DNA of 64,000 nucleotides, from positions 1 through 64,000 of the forward strand of contig JAWMQP010000005.1 in assembly GCA_033283335.1 (NCBI GenBank). The letters run 5' to 3'. Shown here piece after piece: positions 26,906 through 34,969 of the stretch. The notes under the pieces are model-generated. The model was not told where the DNA came from. It saw nothing but the letters and a program-made list of their open reading frames with translations, and ran no database searches. Numbering within the stretch: the first letter of the stretch is position 1; each line of letters opens with the position of its first letter. A program made the position numbers and the translations under genes. The DNA comes from Pseudomaricurvus sp033283335 (GTDB lineage Bacteria > Pseudomonadota > Gammaproteobacteria > Pseudomonadales > Cellvibrionaceae).

Positions 26906-27287
26906 TAAATGTCTCCTCTCAACTTGTAGGAATGCCCCATCACAAGGGCTTATAACTTTTTATGCACATCAGACAGCTTCTTTTTACTGGCTAGCAATGG
27001 TTATAGCTCAAAGTGGCTATATTCACCCAGCCAGAGAACCCCAGAGGCCTGGCGCGCAAAACCGTCGCATTAGACCCGTTTTAAACGGCTGTTTGCAATA
27101 GGTTCATCCTACTTTGCAAGCAAAAACTCACTATTCCTTGCTCCACGGCAAAACCATTGCTGCCGATACACTCGAAAAACTTGAACCTTCCTCCCCTCTC
27201 ACCGCACAATAACCGTTTTGCAGCGCTTCCCGCCCGGCTCCCGGAGCGAAACGGACCGCTTCCGATCAGATTAACCTGAGCTTTTGC
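26906..27287. other. Divergent intergenic region, TonB receptor / NSS symporter 2
   Basis: These 382 bp separate two divergent genes and should hold both promoters. The receptor side has the Shine-Dalgarno GAGGAG just before the ATG. A short near-repeat TTTGCAAGCAAAAACTC lies near 27110. I see no Fur box, hairpin terminator or small gene that can be defended. Confidence 0.4.
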
Positions 27288-28634
27288 ATGGCATCCAGAG
27301 AACAGTTTTCATCCAAATTTGGTTTTATTATGGCTGCGGCGGGCTCCGCCATCGGTCTGGGCAATATCTGGGGGTTTCCCACCCAAACGGCCACCAACGG
27401 CGGCGCCGCATTTGTGGTGATTTACTTCCTGATGGCATTTGCACTGGCCTACCCGGCCCTGATGGCCGAACTCATTATTGGTCGTCATTCAAAATCCAAC
27501 ATTCTCACCGCCCTGCGCGGCATTGCTCCCAACAAAGCCACCCGCATCCTGGGCACCGGCGTCGGCACCTACGGCGTGATCATCGCCAGCCTGATCCTCA
27601 GTTTTTACGGCATTGTCGCCGGCTGGATGCTCTGTTATCTGGCGGAATCCGTTACCAGCCTGATTGGCTGGCAGGCGGCCAGTGAATGGTTGGTGAGTTT
27701 TGGGTTTGAGCGCAACATCATCAGCATGGGCCTGTTTATGCTGATGACCATGTCAATTATCGCCAGCGGCATCTCCGGCGGCATTGAGAAGTGGTCTACC
27801 CGCCTGATGCCCATGCTGATGGTGATCCTGGTGGGGCTGATCATTTATGTGATGACGCAAGATGGCGCTGCCGAGGGCCTGCGGGTGTACCTGCTGCCCG
27901 ACTTCAGCCAACTCAAGCCCAGCCTGTTTGTGGATGCTATGGGCCAGGCCTTCTTCTCCCTGTCACTGGGTGTGGGTACCATGCTGGTGTACGGCTCCTA
28001 CTTGAGCAATAAGGAGAGCCTGCCGCGACTGGGGGTCATGGTGACGCTGGTGGATTCCGGCACCGCGTTTGTTGCCGGCCTGCTGATCATCCCAGCCATC
28101 TATGTGGCCAAACAGTACGGTGCCAATATCTTCACCGACGATGGCCAGCTGATCGCCGGACCCAACCTGATTTTCCAAGTGCTGCCCACCCTGTTTGAAT
28201 CCATGGGCTCCATCGGCATGCTGGTGGCACTGGCGTTTTTTGTCCTGATGTCCATCGCCTCTTTGACATCGTCCATCTCGATGTTGGAAGTGCCTGTGTC
28301 ACTGGCGGTGGAAGAAACGTCACTCAGCCGCAACAAGGCCACCCTGATCATCGGCACCCTGATTTTTGGCTGCTCGACCGTCATTTTGCTGAACTTCGAC
28401 AGCCTGTTTGACTTCGTCATCAACCTCACCACCGTCTACAGCCAGCCCCTTCTGGGCCTGATGCTGTGCGTCTTTGCCGGCTGGATCTGGCATCGAAATA
28501 ACCTGCTGCAAGAACTCAAAGCCGGCCACCCGGAGATCGAGGGCACCTTTTTCTGGAAAGTCTGGCCCAACTACGTCAAGTTTGTCTGCCCGTTACTGGT
28601 GCTGATCACCCTGGCGCAGAGCGTGGCGGGATAA
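27288..28634 (+). CDS. Sodium-dependent neurotransmitter-type (NSS) symporter 2
   Basis: 448-residue Na+-coupled symporter, similar to NSS symporter 1 at 21620. The TM1 signature is FSSKFGFIMAAAGSAIGLGNIWGFP, and the TM6 region is GQAFFSLSLGVGTMLVYGSY. The bacterial NSS form with 11-12 membrane segments is expected. It is divergent from the TonB-dependent receptor, so the two may act on the same substrate in outer and inner membrane. The two symporters are paralogues but clearly not identical. Confidence 0.92.
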   Translation: MASREQFSSKFGFIMAAAGSAIGLGNIWGFPTQTATNGGAAFVVIYFLMAFALAYPALMAELIIGRHSKSNILTALRGIAPNKATRILGTGVGTYGVIIASLILSFYGIVAGWMLCYLAESVTSLIGWQAASEWLVSFGFERNIISMGLFMLMTMSIIASGISGGIEKWSTRLMPMLMVILVGLIIYVMTQDGAAEGLRVYLLPDFSQLKPSLFVDAMGQAFFSLSLGVGTMLVYGSYLSNKESLPRLGVMVTLVDSGTAFVAGLLIIPAIYVAKQYGANIFTDDGQLIAGPNLIFQVLPTLFESMGSIGMLVALAFFVLMSIASLTSSISMLEVPVSLAVEETSLSRNKATLIIGTLIFGCSTVILLNFDSLFDFVINLTTVYSQPLLGLMLCVFAGWIWHRNNLLQELKAGHPEIEGTFFWKVWPNYVKFVCPLLVLITLAQSVAG

Positions 28635-28690
28635 CCCTCCCTGTAGCACTTTGATCAATTTTTGATCTGATTCGCCGCCGGCGACGTATA

Positions 28691-28716
28691 CTTTGAGGAC
28701 ACCGCTGTCCTCAAGG
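28691..28716 (+). promoter_or_regulatory. Strong hairpin in the leader of the DUF6482 gene
   Basis: CTTTGAGGACA (28691-28701) pairs with TGTCCTCAAGG (28706-28716), loop CCGC, with one G-T pair. It lies 17 bp before the ATG at 28734 and right after TATACT (28687-28692), a possible -10 box. No T-run follows, so it is more likely a 5'-leader stabilising or regulatory hairpin than a terminator of the symporter. Confidence 0.45.
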
Positions 28717-28733
28717 TGTCCAAAGGTGGTTAT

Positions 28734-29078
28734 ATGAACAAGTTGATATTGCAAGACCTGTACAGTCAAACCGAGCTGCACGTGGTGATCGATTCCTACG
28801 AAGGCGGCATTTACCAGGCGTTCGTCAACGACATCGGCGGCGAGCGGCTGATCTGGCTGGACGACGATACCCCCCTGAAAACCCGCAGCCTGATTGAAAT
28901 TTGCGAACAGCTGGAATCGCTCAGCCTGTGCTCACTGCAACTCAGACAGCAAAGTGCCTACGACGAAATGGTCGGCCAACCCCTGCGGGAAGCGGACAAT
29001 ACCCTGACCGTCCCGCTTTATCCCCAGACCAATCTGCCACCAACAGGCCCTGGAGCCAGCCACTCGCTGCCCTCCTGA
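28734..29078 (+). CDS. DUF6482-family small protein
   Basis: 114 residues, no signal or membrane segment. The pattern of an N-terminal HVVIDSYEGGIYQAFV segment and a C-terminal AYDEMVG resembles the DUF6482 family of small gammaproteobacterial proteins of unknown function. The C-terminal tail is Pro-rich. Start ATG 28734 follows AAGGTGG; the GTG at 28716 lies inside the leader hairpin. Just upstream of ssrA. Confidence 0.75.
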   Translation: MNKLILQDLYSQTELHVVIDSYEGGIYQAFVNDIGGERLIWLDDDTPLKTRSLIEICEQLESLSLCSLQLRQQSAYDEMVGQPLREADNTLTVPLYPQTNLPPTGPGASHSLPS

Positions 29079-29159
29079 CCCCTTGAAACTGAACCCATCG
29101 CCCCCATTTATTGTCATAAGTAGTGCAAAGCAGGTCTGTCTTATTGGCCCAGCTTTCCC

Positions 29160-29165
29160 TATAAT
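29160..29165 (+). promoter_or_regulatory. -10 box of ssrA promoter
   Basis: Perfect TATAAT 13 bp before the mature tmRNA 5' end. The -35 region (about 29137-29142, TGTCTT with a 17-bp spacer) is weak, typical of a promoter with a strong -10. Confidence 0.7.
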
Positions 29166-29178
29166 GCCGAACCTCTAA

Positions 29179-29568
29179 GGGGCCGATTTGGATTCGACGC
29201 CGGTAACAAAACCTTAGGTGCATGTCGTGAGGGTAGCGAATCACGTAAATCCAAAGCTGCACTTTATTAGTTGCCAATGACGACAACTACGGTGCTCAAC
29301 TGGCTGCGTAAGTAGCCCTTTGAAACACCATCTAGTGGTACGCCGCTAGCGGTCTTTAACAAGGTGCCTGTACCGCGTTACTGACTGTCATATAGAACAG
29401 GATCGCCGTGAAGCCTGCCTGGGGTGGATCAGCTAAATTTTATCAGGATCGCGTTCTACGTCTTGGCCACTGGGCTGTAGTTCGTTAAAACCAAATAGTG
29501 GAACTAAGCATGTAGACCCTAAGGCAGAGTGCTGACGGACGGGGGTTCAACTCCCCCCGGCTCCACCA
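29179..29568 (+). ncRNA. ssrA: Transfer-messenger RNA (tmRNA)
   Basis: Rescues stalled ribosomes together with SmpB. The 5' end GGGGCCGATTTGGATTCGAC and the 3' end GGGGGTTCAACTCCCCCCGGCTCCACCA-type T-arm/acceptor form the tRNA-like domain (GGGGCCG pairs with CGGCTCC). The 390-nt one-piece form, with pseudoknot-rich middle, matches gammaproteobacterial ssrA. The tag frame is at 29273-29311, and a strong terminator follows. Confidence 0.97.
29273..29311 (+). other. tmRNA proteolysis tag reading frame
   Basis: Resume codon GCC followed by AAT GAC GAC AAC TAC GGT GCT CAA CTG GCT GCG TAA, giving ANDDNYGAQLAA plus the alanine carried by tmRNA. The C-terminal LAA is the ClpXP/ClpAP degron. It differs from E. 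coli ANDENYALAA by a longer centre. Confidence 0.93.
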
Positions 29569-29580
29569 AACGCCAATTAA

Positions 29581-29606
29581 AAAGCCCCGCAAAGCGGGGC
29601 TTTTTT
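29581..29606 (+). terminator. Terminator of ssrA
   Basis: AAAGCCCCGC (29581-29590), loop AAA, GCGGGGCTTT (29594-29603) and a run of T. Twelve bases after the tmRNA 3' end. Confidence 0.95.
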
Positions 29607-29697
29607 ATACACGTCTATTTTTTCACCACTCACACATCCATCCGCAGCTCATTCATCTCTGCAAAGAGACTTTATTACTGCTGGATAATGCCTAAAA

Positions 29698-30210
29698 CTA
29701 AGCTGCCAACACCATAACCAGGGCAACCAAAAATCCAGCAATGGCAAACTTCATCCCGCTCTTAAACGTCGGCGCCTGTCGAAGGAACATGAAAAAAGAG
29801 GATACGGCCAAAAACAGTAAGCCAAGCCCGAAGAAGATATTCATAAAAAATAACGGACTGTTTGTGGTGGCCTTGTGCAAATTCACCAGCTTTTTAATGG
29901 CTGGCGGATAATCCTTTGTGGTGATGGTTGCCTTTCCTTTGCGCTTGGAATAATGACCCTGCTCAAACTGTATTAGGCTTTCATTCTCACCTTTAACGCG
30001 AAAGTTATTTAGCCGCAACTGTTGTCCCAGCTGCTCAGCCGTTAAGCCAGCTGCCAGTTGTCTCTCCGTCGTGTGTTCGTATTTAAGAAAATCGGTTGTC
30101 CTGAAAATCAACAGCACCCCACTGCTGGCATAAATCATCATCACCCCAGCTAGAAAAAAGCCGAGCATACGGTGATACTTACGAAACGTACTAGCTTGCT
30201 TGGCAGACAT
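29698..30210 (-). CDS. PepSY-type transmembrane protein
   Basis: 170 residues with a PepSY-TM layout: an N-terminal basic segment FRKYHRMLGFFLAG leading into TM1 (about 14-34), a periplasmic part with LTAEQLGQQLRLNNFRVKG (PepSY-like), then TM2 (about 120-141) and TM3 (about 150-169). Such proteins occur next to iron-uptake or redox systems; the function is not known. Monocistronic, and located at the beginning of the AT-richer accessory region after ssrA. Confidence 0.75.
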   Translation of the reverse strand: MSAKQASTFRKYHRMLGFFLAGVMMIYASSGVLLIFRTTDFLKYEHTTERQLAAGLTAEQLGQQLRLNNFRVKGENESLIQFEQGHYSKRKGKATITTKDYPPAIKKLVNLHKATTNSPLFFMNIFFGLGLLFLAVSSFFMFLRQAPTFKSGMKFAIAGFLVALVMVLAA

Positions 30211-30384
30211 ATGAAATAACGCCCTCTATTAATTGACTCTGATAACAGAAACTGGACATATGAAACAGCCTAATATTAACAACATATCCATTCTACGCTA
30301 CATCCTGCTTGTTCAACTTTACTCTTATCCTCGCTAGACTGGCACCTATTAACACCGTCAAATACTGCCAAGGAAGCTCAGCCA

Positions 30385-30678
30385 ATGGATCAAAAAGAAT
30401 TGTTTATCGACTGCACCAAACAGCAGCTGACGGACTTCTACATCAAATTACGTGACATGAAACGGTCCGACGCCATTTTAAAAGCAAAAATTGAAGGTTT
30501 TATGTTTGCAGGCGTGGTACTTGGAATCAGCGACAATACGGAATTAAAACAGTTAATGGAAGACGTACACCAGGAGGTCTTTCAAATGAGTGTTAAGGAG
30601 CGTCAAATCGACAGCGCTCTCAAGAAAAACAACCCAGAGAGCTGGTCTGTGTTTGATAAACCTGCCTGGGGAAGATAA
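30385..30678 (+). CDS. Small hypothetical protein
   Basis: 97 residues, not recognised. It begins MDQKELFIDCTKQQLTDFYIKLRDMKRSDAILKAKIEGFM, is mainly helical and charged, with no signal peptide or membrane segment, and ends KPAWGR. AAGGAAGC lies 13 bp upstream as a possible Shine-Dalgarno. It is the only intact plus-strand gene in the accessory stretch and has no visible partner. Confidence 0.6.
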   Translation: MDQKELFIDCTKQQLTDFYIKLRDMKRSDAILKAKIEGFMFAGVVLGISDNTELKQLMEDVHQEVFQMSVKERQIDSALKKNNPESWSVFDKPAWGR

Positions 30679-30825
30679 ACGCAACGGCATGTTGATAGTT
30701 CATATTCACATACGATTAACAGTCATCAAGATGGTACACGCCATACTGTGCTTTTCGTGGGGTGGGCCTAGCAGGTGGATATAATAAAAAAACCAATCCC
30801 TTCGCCAGCTTTAATTTAAAAACAG

Positions 30826-30860
30826 AAAAGCCAGCAACCCACAATGAATTACTGGCTTTT
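30826..30860 (-). terminator. Terminator of the lipoprotein gene
   Basis: AAAAGCCAG (30826-30834) and CTGGCTTTT (30852-30860) form a 9-bp stem with a 17-nt loop. On the minus strand the hairpin is followed by CTGTTTTTAAATT. It lies 54 bp after the lipoprotein stop. Confidence 0.7.
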
Positions 30861-30913
30861 TCTGGAAGCTAACTTGCAAGTTTATTGCTATTTGCAATGC
30901 GATCCAGGCTTGG

Positions 30914-31600
30914 TTAGAAATTCTCTTCCCACCATTGCTGAGCGTTATCTCGATCGAACTGAGGCAAGATAGCCTTAATAACCTCTTTATTGGCCAGCGC
31001 GGGAAAGTTCGATTTAAACAATTGCTCATCGGTTACCCACTGGTCACTGATTTCGACATCAAATGAGCCACCTGATGCCCCAGCTACCGCCTGGTCAATT
31101 AAGGGGATTACGGCACCAGCCCTGAACTCTTCGCCCTGTCTTTCACGAACCGTGGCATCAACGTGGCCCAGATAGTAGATTCCGGGTCCGTCCGCTGTGA
31201 CTTCGGAGTGCATGGGCGCGAAGAACATACCATGAATGGGGAACGAAAAGCTCTGACTGGTTAAGCCACGGATAACATAGTTGCCGGCCTCAAGATCCAT
31301 CCGCAGCAAATAATTGTTGCCTGTATGCGGATCATCAGATTCCATTTTGGCCTTTTTATCCATCTTAAAGTTCAGCCTGTCGGCTTTGCCAGTAACGATA
31401 TCCCTTTCGACGTTTACCACCAGCAGTTTTGGGGTGTGGGACGGTTTGTAGTTGTTCTTCAATGTTGCCGTCATCAGGAACACCGGCTTTTCCGATTCAA
31501 CGTAGGTCGTATCAAGCGCAGGCATATTAGTGGGGCTTGCACACCCTACAAGCAGGGCTAAAGCCAGCATAGACATCGAAAGTAATATTTTTTTAGACAT
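30914..31600 (-). CDS. Hypothetical lipoprotein
   Basis: 228 residues from ATG 31600. The signal peptide MSKKILLSMSMLALALLVGC ends at a lipobox (LVGC, Cys20). The mature part is mostly beta-like; GNYVIRGLTSQSFSFPIHGMFF resembles proteins in which a metallic-ion or surface component is handled, but I recognise no family. A longer start four codons upstream (31612) is possible. It stands alone, with its own terminator, next to the toxin-tail/immunity array; it is not preceded by a toxin tail, so I do not call it immunity. Confidence 0.7.
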   Translation of the reverse strand: MSKKILLSMSMLALALLVGCASPTNMPALDTTYVESEKPVFLMTATLKNNYKPSHTPKLLVVNVERDIVTGKADRLNFKMDKKAKMESDDPHTGNNYLLRMDLEAGNYVIRGLTSQSFSFPIHGMFFAPMHSEVTADGPGIYYLGHVDATVRERQGEEFRAGAVIPLIDQAVAGASGGSFDVEISDQWVTDEQLFKSNFPALANKEVIKAILPQFDRDNAQQWWEENF

Positions 31601-31809
31601 TGTAAATTCCATTTTGGTTATATTTTATTCCTAAGATTTCAAGCATGAGGCTAGCAATCAGAAATCAAAACACTTTAAAAGAACAAGCATTTTAGGCGTT
31701 AAATCTATGCTTCGACAAGAAAAGATTCTGGCCCTATTGATCAGCAAGAGCAAAAAGTGATTGGTTAAAATTTAATCCCCCCTTTACTGGCACCCTTCAC
31801 TCTATCAAT

Positions 31810-31860
31810 TCTTCCTTAAGTTAAAACAACAAGGGAGTTTTTACACTGCCCCCCACATAG
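31810..31860. repeat. Degenerate copy of the RAYT-element fixed end
   Basis: CTTCCTTAAGTTAAAAC...GGGAGTTTTTACACTG matches the right part of the 820-bp element at 33454 and 35774, but the terminal ACCCCAAATATT is altered to CCCCCCACATAG. It marks the left boundary of the toxin-tail/immunity array. The 263-bp gap around it (31613-31875) has no gene. Confidence 0.7.
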
Positions 31861-31875
31861 ACCCCCAATATAATA

Positions 31876-32373
31876 TTATTTTCTACTACTTATTTCGTTT
31901 GCATAAATAAAACAACCGACAGTTTTTTTCGCATCAAGTAAAATGAGTATATATCGCGCTTCAATAAAAACGCTTTTTTCATCAGACAGCTTGGAGAAAT
32001 CAAAACAAAATCGATTATGTAATGTATCGATTATCGTTCCATCAGATAAGCTTACGTTATAATAGCGGCTAATCGAGTAGCTTATTTTTTCAATGCCACC
32101 ACGATAGAAATTTATTTCTCCCTGAGCAATATCTGATACCACTTTACTCTTCGTCACATAGTCTAGATAAAGCTGTACAGGAATCAGCCAAAGGTACCAA
32201 AACTGCAATAAGAGAAATACTCCCCATGACCTTATCTTCGATACAGGAGATTTTTGAATAACTGATAAACCTGCCCCCAAAATAATTAAATAAGTTAAAA
32301 TTGAAACAGCGACAAACAGTTTCTCTTTAGCAAGAGATAAATCCATCGCTGACTCAAAAGTGACATCAAACAT
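31876..32373 (-). CDS. Putative immunity protein (membrane)
   Basis: 165 residues, AT-rich, not matched to a named family. Two hydrophobic segments (about 18-40 and 49-70) are followed by a ~90-residue soluble part with KISYSISRYYNVSLSDGTIIDTLHNRF. Its ATG overlaps by one base the stop (TAATG) of an open-frame tail that has lost its front end. Tight coupling to a toxin C-terminus is the usual layout for polymorphic-toxin immunity genes, and a membrane location would suit protection from a membrane-targeting or periplasmic tip. Immunity is inferred from context only. Confidence 0.55.
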   Translation of the reverse strand: MFDVTFESAMDLSLAKEKLFVAVSILTYLIILGAGLSVIQKSPVSKIRSWGVFLLLQFWYLWLIPVQLYLDYVTKSKVVSDIAQGEINFYRGGIEKISYSISRYYNVSLSDGTIIDTLHNRFCFDFSKLSDEKSVFIEARYILILLDAKKTVGCFIYANEISSRK

Positions 32374-32519
32374 TACTGACCAACTTCCTCAAGTTCATCT
32401 AGAGCGCTACCATGAATCACATTCAAAGCACCATAAAAAGCTTTTCCTACGCTTCCACCTTCAAGGCCCTTTTTATCGACTGTATCAGCGAGTGAAGCTG
32501 AATATTCCAAGTCTTTAAG
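32373..32519 (-). pseudogene. Orphan C-terminal tail of a lost toxin gene (tail 1)
   Basis: 48 codons read open into the immunity start and stop there; the last residues are GKAFYGALNVIHGSALDELE then EVGQ. Going upstream, the frame hits a stop at 32520-32522 inside the repeat end, so the rest of the gene has been removed and replaced by repeat DNA. It is interpreted as the remnant 3' end of an RHS-type toxin by its position before a coupled immunity gene. Confidence 0.5.
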
Positions 32520-32559
32520 TTAAAAGATCAAGGGATGTTTTTACACTGACCCCAAATAT
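32515..32559. repeat. Solo fixed end of the RAYT element
   Basis: TTAAGTTAAAAG...TGTTTTTACACTGACCCCAAATAT: the same 45-bp end that closes the full elements, with small changes. It abuts tail 1 on the left and a truncated element on the right. Confidence 0.8.
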
Positions 32560-32718
32560 CCGTGCCGCGCTGAATGATATGTTGCGGAATGCCTGGCAGG
32601 CATAATCTTGGTAAACGCGCCATCTATCGTCCTTGATATAATGTTACGTCAGATCAGCATAGCGAACTCTTCCTTAAGTTAAAACGGTAAGGTAATTTTT
32701 ACACTGACCCCAAATATT
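32560..32718 (-). repeat. Truncated RAYT element (21 codons of the ORF kept)
   Basis: The reverse strand has the ATG at 32623 and the first 21 codons of the transposase (MARLPRLCLPGIPQHIIQRG), then breaks off at the junction with the previous copy. The opposite side keeps the full upstream leader and the fixed end ACACTGACCCCAAATATT at 32718. Confidence 0.85.
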
Positions 32719-32733
32719 CCCCCCAATATTCAT

Positions 32734-33225
32734 TTATTTTGCATCCGCCCTATTTAATGAAATCACTACTGGTTTTCCTGATTCCTTTGAATAGGTTATA
32801 TGAATTCGGTAATCAGCAAGATCATCCCATCTGTCAGCAGCCTTCGATCCGTCAGGCCTACTTCTCTCCCAAGAAGGGGTTCCAAGTTTACGAACTAACT
32901 CTTCATTCGTTGAGTCAAACGATAAACCGTTCGGCAAATCCCCTTGAAACTTGGAGTACCCATCTTTACCTTCAGCATATAGAAAGATTCCACTAAAATA
33001 TAAATCACCTATTCCTATTGATTGCTGGGTTTTTCCCAGAAAAACTGCTTTATCAGTAAAAACCAATGAGAAACCTGATTTCGGGCATTCAATATATGCC
33101 CGATACTCTCCGTCAGGTAATTGCAATTCTTTTTTTAGGTTAACGTCAACAATAGATACCGCGTTTGTCAGTTCTTCATCGGAAGCCGACTTACCAATCA
33201 ATCTTATAAACTTCTCTAAATTCAT
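32734..33225 (-). CDS. Putative immunity protein (soluble)
   Basis: 163 residues, no signal or membrane segment, AT-rich. It begins MNLEKFIRLIGKSASDEELT and ends VVISLNRADAK; the middle has WERSRPDGSKAADRWDDLADYRIHITYSKESGKPV, which resembles immunity-type proteins of the SMI1-independent DUF class, but I cannot name the family. It starts 21 bp after the stop of tail 2, the second toxin-tail/immunity pair of the array. The role is inferred from context. Confidence 0.55.
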   Translation of the reverse strand: MNLEKFIRLIGKSASDEELTNAVSIVDVNLKKELQLPDGEYRAYIECPKSGFSLVFTDKAVFLGKTQQSIGIGDLYFSGIFLYAEGKDGYSKFQGDLPNGLSFDSTNEELVRKLGTPSWERSRPDGSKAADRWDDLADYRIHITYSKESGKPVVISLNRADAK

Positions 33226-33246
33226 ACAGTTTTCCCAACCGGAAAT

Positions 33247-33411
33247 TTATTCATCATCCAATCTATCTCGCAACCAATTATCGTAGTCGAGATTGCTTTT
33301 CAGTTTGACTGTGTTTGACGAATTCTCAAGTGTATTCACGTGTTCAGGCGTTAGCACTCTTGAATTGGTTACCATAGCATCAGCATCTCTCGCAGCAGCC
33401 CCAGCCAAGTC
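33247..33411 (-). pseudogene. Orphan C-terminal tail of a lost toxin gene (tail 2)
   Basis: 55 open codons ending LKSNLDYDNWLRDRLDDE before TAA, then the immunity ATG 21 bp on. The upstream side joins a tandem repeat of the RAYT element end, so the front of the gene is gone. Charged, probably helical C-terminus. Called a toxin tail only by position and by likeness of layout to tails 1 and 3. Confidence 0.5.
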
Positions 33412-33468
33412 CAACATTTGCAACATTTGGGGTCAGCAACATTTGGGGTCAGCAACATTTGGGGTCAG
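33412..33468. repeat. Tandem 16-bp repeat at the left end of RAYT copy 1
   Basis: CAACATTTGGGGTCAG occurs three times in a row (33421-33436, 33437-33452, 33453-33468), preceded by a partial unit CAACATTTG (33412-33420). The unit is the outer part of the element's terminal inverted repeat. Confidence 0.9.
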
Positions 33469-34273
33469 TGTAAAAACTAACCTCCCACCAATTCCTGCTT
33501 GGGCTTAGGGCCGCGTTTTAGTGACTTAACTCTCCTGCCCGACAGAGCTTCCACCTCTGCCTTGAATTTGTCACTGCCCAAAGCTAAGCCCTTATTACAT
33601 GCATCCCGTATTCTACCAATTTCCTCGACGCCTAAATGACCTCTAAATAACTCACGATAGGCTTTTGTTCTTTGTTCGACCGTTTTACCCAGTCTTTGAT
33701 ACTCAGGGTGTGGAGTATGCAGCTTAACCTGCTGACCCAATCCATTGGCAACGTAGCTAGACCAAGCATACTCCTCCGGCCTCGCCACCATACCCGCTCT
33801 AACAGGATTTAATTCAATATAACGCTGACAGGTTAGCAAGTACTCTTCTGCATGCACAACACAGGATTTAAAACGCCCTTCCCATAAGGTGCCTGTACGT
33901 CGGTAGGTATAATTAAAATAACGCACATAGTGCCTCCCCAGTGTTTGCATCATCCGTGATACACCACCATTTGTTTCAGGAGTCACCAGTAAGTGAACAT
34001 GATTGGTCATGAAGACCCAAGCATGGATGGACACTTTGTTTTTTCTGGCCGATTCCTCCAGCCAATATGCGTATGCAGCGAAATCTTCTTCCGAGGCAAA
34101 ACAAGCTTGCCGATTGGTACCGCGCTGAATGATATGTTGCGGAATGCCTGGCAGGCATAATCTTGGTAAACGCGCCATCTATCGTCCTTGATAAAATGTT
34201 ACGTCAGATCAGCATAGCGAATTCTTCCTTAAGTTAAAACGGTAAGGGAGTTTTTACACTGACCCCAAATATT
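33454..34273 (-). mobile_element. RAYT insertion element, copy 1 (820 bp)
   Basis: Bounded by terminal inverted repeats of 25 bp: one end from 33454 (ATTTGGGGTCAGTGTAAAAACT, with one base changed next to the tandem repeat) and the other at 34249-34273 (AGTTTTTACACTGACCCCAA followed by ATATT). It contains one transposase gene and about 95 bp of leader with a TAAGTTAAAACGG block. Copy 2 at 35774 has the same length. RAYT genes normally lack such ends, so the TIRs are of note. Confidence 0.85.
33477..34178 (-). CDS. RAYT (REP-associated tyrosine) transposase, copy 1
   Basis: 233-residue Y1/HUH single-strand transposase of the TnpA_REP type. Marks: MARLPRLCLPGIPQHIIQRG at the start, the HUH motif in FMTNHVHLLVTPE, the helix MMQTLGRHYVRYFNYTYRRTGTLWEGRFKS with the candidate nucleophilic tyrosine, and ELNPVRAGMV. 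A basic C-terminal tail KSLKRGPKPKQEL follows. It appears intact. Such enzymes nick and join single strands at palindromes; here the ends are 25-bp inverted repeats. Nearly identical to copy 2, indicating recent duplication. Confidence 0.9.
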   Translation of the reverse strand: MARLPRLCLPGIPQHIIQRGTNRQACFASEEDFAAYAYWLEESARKNKVSIHAWVFMTNHVHLLVTPETNGGVSRMMQTLGRHYVRYFNYTYRRTGTLWEGRFKSCVVHAEEYLLTCQRYIELNPVRAGMVARPEEYAWSSYVANGLGQQVKLHTPHPEYQRLGKTVEQRTKAYRELFRGHLGVEEIGRIRDACNKGLALGSDKFKAEVEALSGRRVKSLKRGPKPKQELVGG

Positions 34274-34472
34274 TTAGCGAAATCTTCTTCCGAGGCAAAA
34301 CAGACTTGCCGCTTAGTGCCTCGCTGAATGACATGTTGCGGAATTCCTGGCAGGCATAATCTTGGTAAACGCGCCATCTTTCGTCCTTGATATAACTTTA
34401 CGTCAGATGAGCATAGCGAGCTCTTCCTTGAGTTAAAACGGTAAGGGAGTTTTTACACTGACCCCAAATATT
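34274..34472 (-). repeat. Truncated RAYT element (about 33 codons kept)
   Basis: ATG at 34377 opens the first ~33 codons of the transposase (MARLPRLCLPGIPQHVIQRG, then KRQVCFASEEDFA) and stops at the junction with copy 1. The leader and the fixed end ACTGACCCCAAATATT (34472) are intact. It differs from copy 1 by several substitutions, so it is older. Confidence 0.85.
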
Positions 34473-34474
34473 CT

Positions 34475-34918
34475 GACCAGTTAGCGGATGGCCGAAGCTA
34501 TCGGCTGTTTAATGTTATTGATGACTTCAACCGGGAGGGCCTGACAATCGATGTCGACTTCTCCCTGCCTGCTGCCAGAGTCATACGGTCGCTGGATCGA
34601 GTGATTGAATGGCGAGGGAAGCCGAAGCAGGTCCGCTGTGATAATGGTCCTGAATACATTAGTGGATTGTTGGCGACTTGGGCAGAAAGGCATCGCATCA
34701 AGCTAATCTTTATTCAGCCAGGCAAGCCACAGCAGAATGCTTACATCGAGAGATATAATCGAACGGTTCGCTATGACTGGCTGGGTCAATACTTGTTTGA
34801 CAGTATTGACGAGGTTCAGGAGCACGCCACTCGGTGGTTGTGGACCTACAATAACGAGCGACCTAACATGGCTCTCGGCGGGATAACGCCAACAATGAAG
34901 CTGGCGCTAGCCGCATAA
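34475..34918 (+). pseudogene. IS3-family transposase OrfB, C-terminal remnant
   Basis: The frame reads DQLADGRSYRLFNVIDDFNR, then VRCDNGPEYISGLLATWAE, QPGKPQQNAYIERYNRTVR and NNERPNMALGGITP: the C-terminal half of an rve integrase-core transposase of the IS3 group with the second Asp and final Glu of the DDE triad. The start is missing; the fragment begins right after the repeat end at 34472. The segment to about 34955 (CTTCGGTTAAAAATGGGGGGA) may be the IS right end. The element is dead. Confidence 0.85.
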
Positions 34919-34969
34919 CCTTCTACTTTTAGCTTCGGTTAAAAATGGGGGGATTATCCTTGCCAATCC

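Noticed and set aside
29179..30210. ssrA as integration site of a genomic island
   Set aside because: tmRNA genes are common attachment sites, but I see no integrase and no duplicated 3' end downstream.
30914..31600. Lipoprotein as an immunity protein
   Set aside because: It is not preceded by a toxin tail and has its own terminator, unlike the other cassettes.
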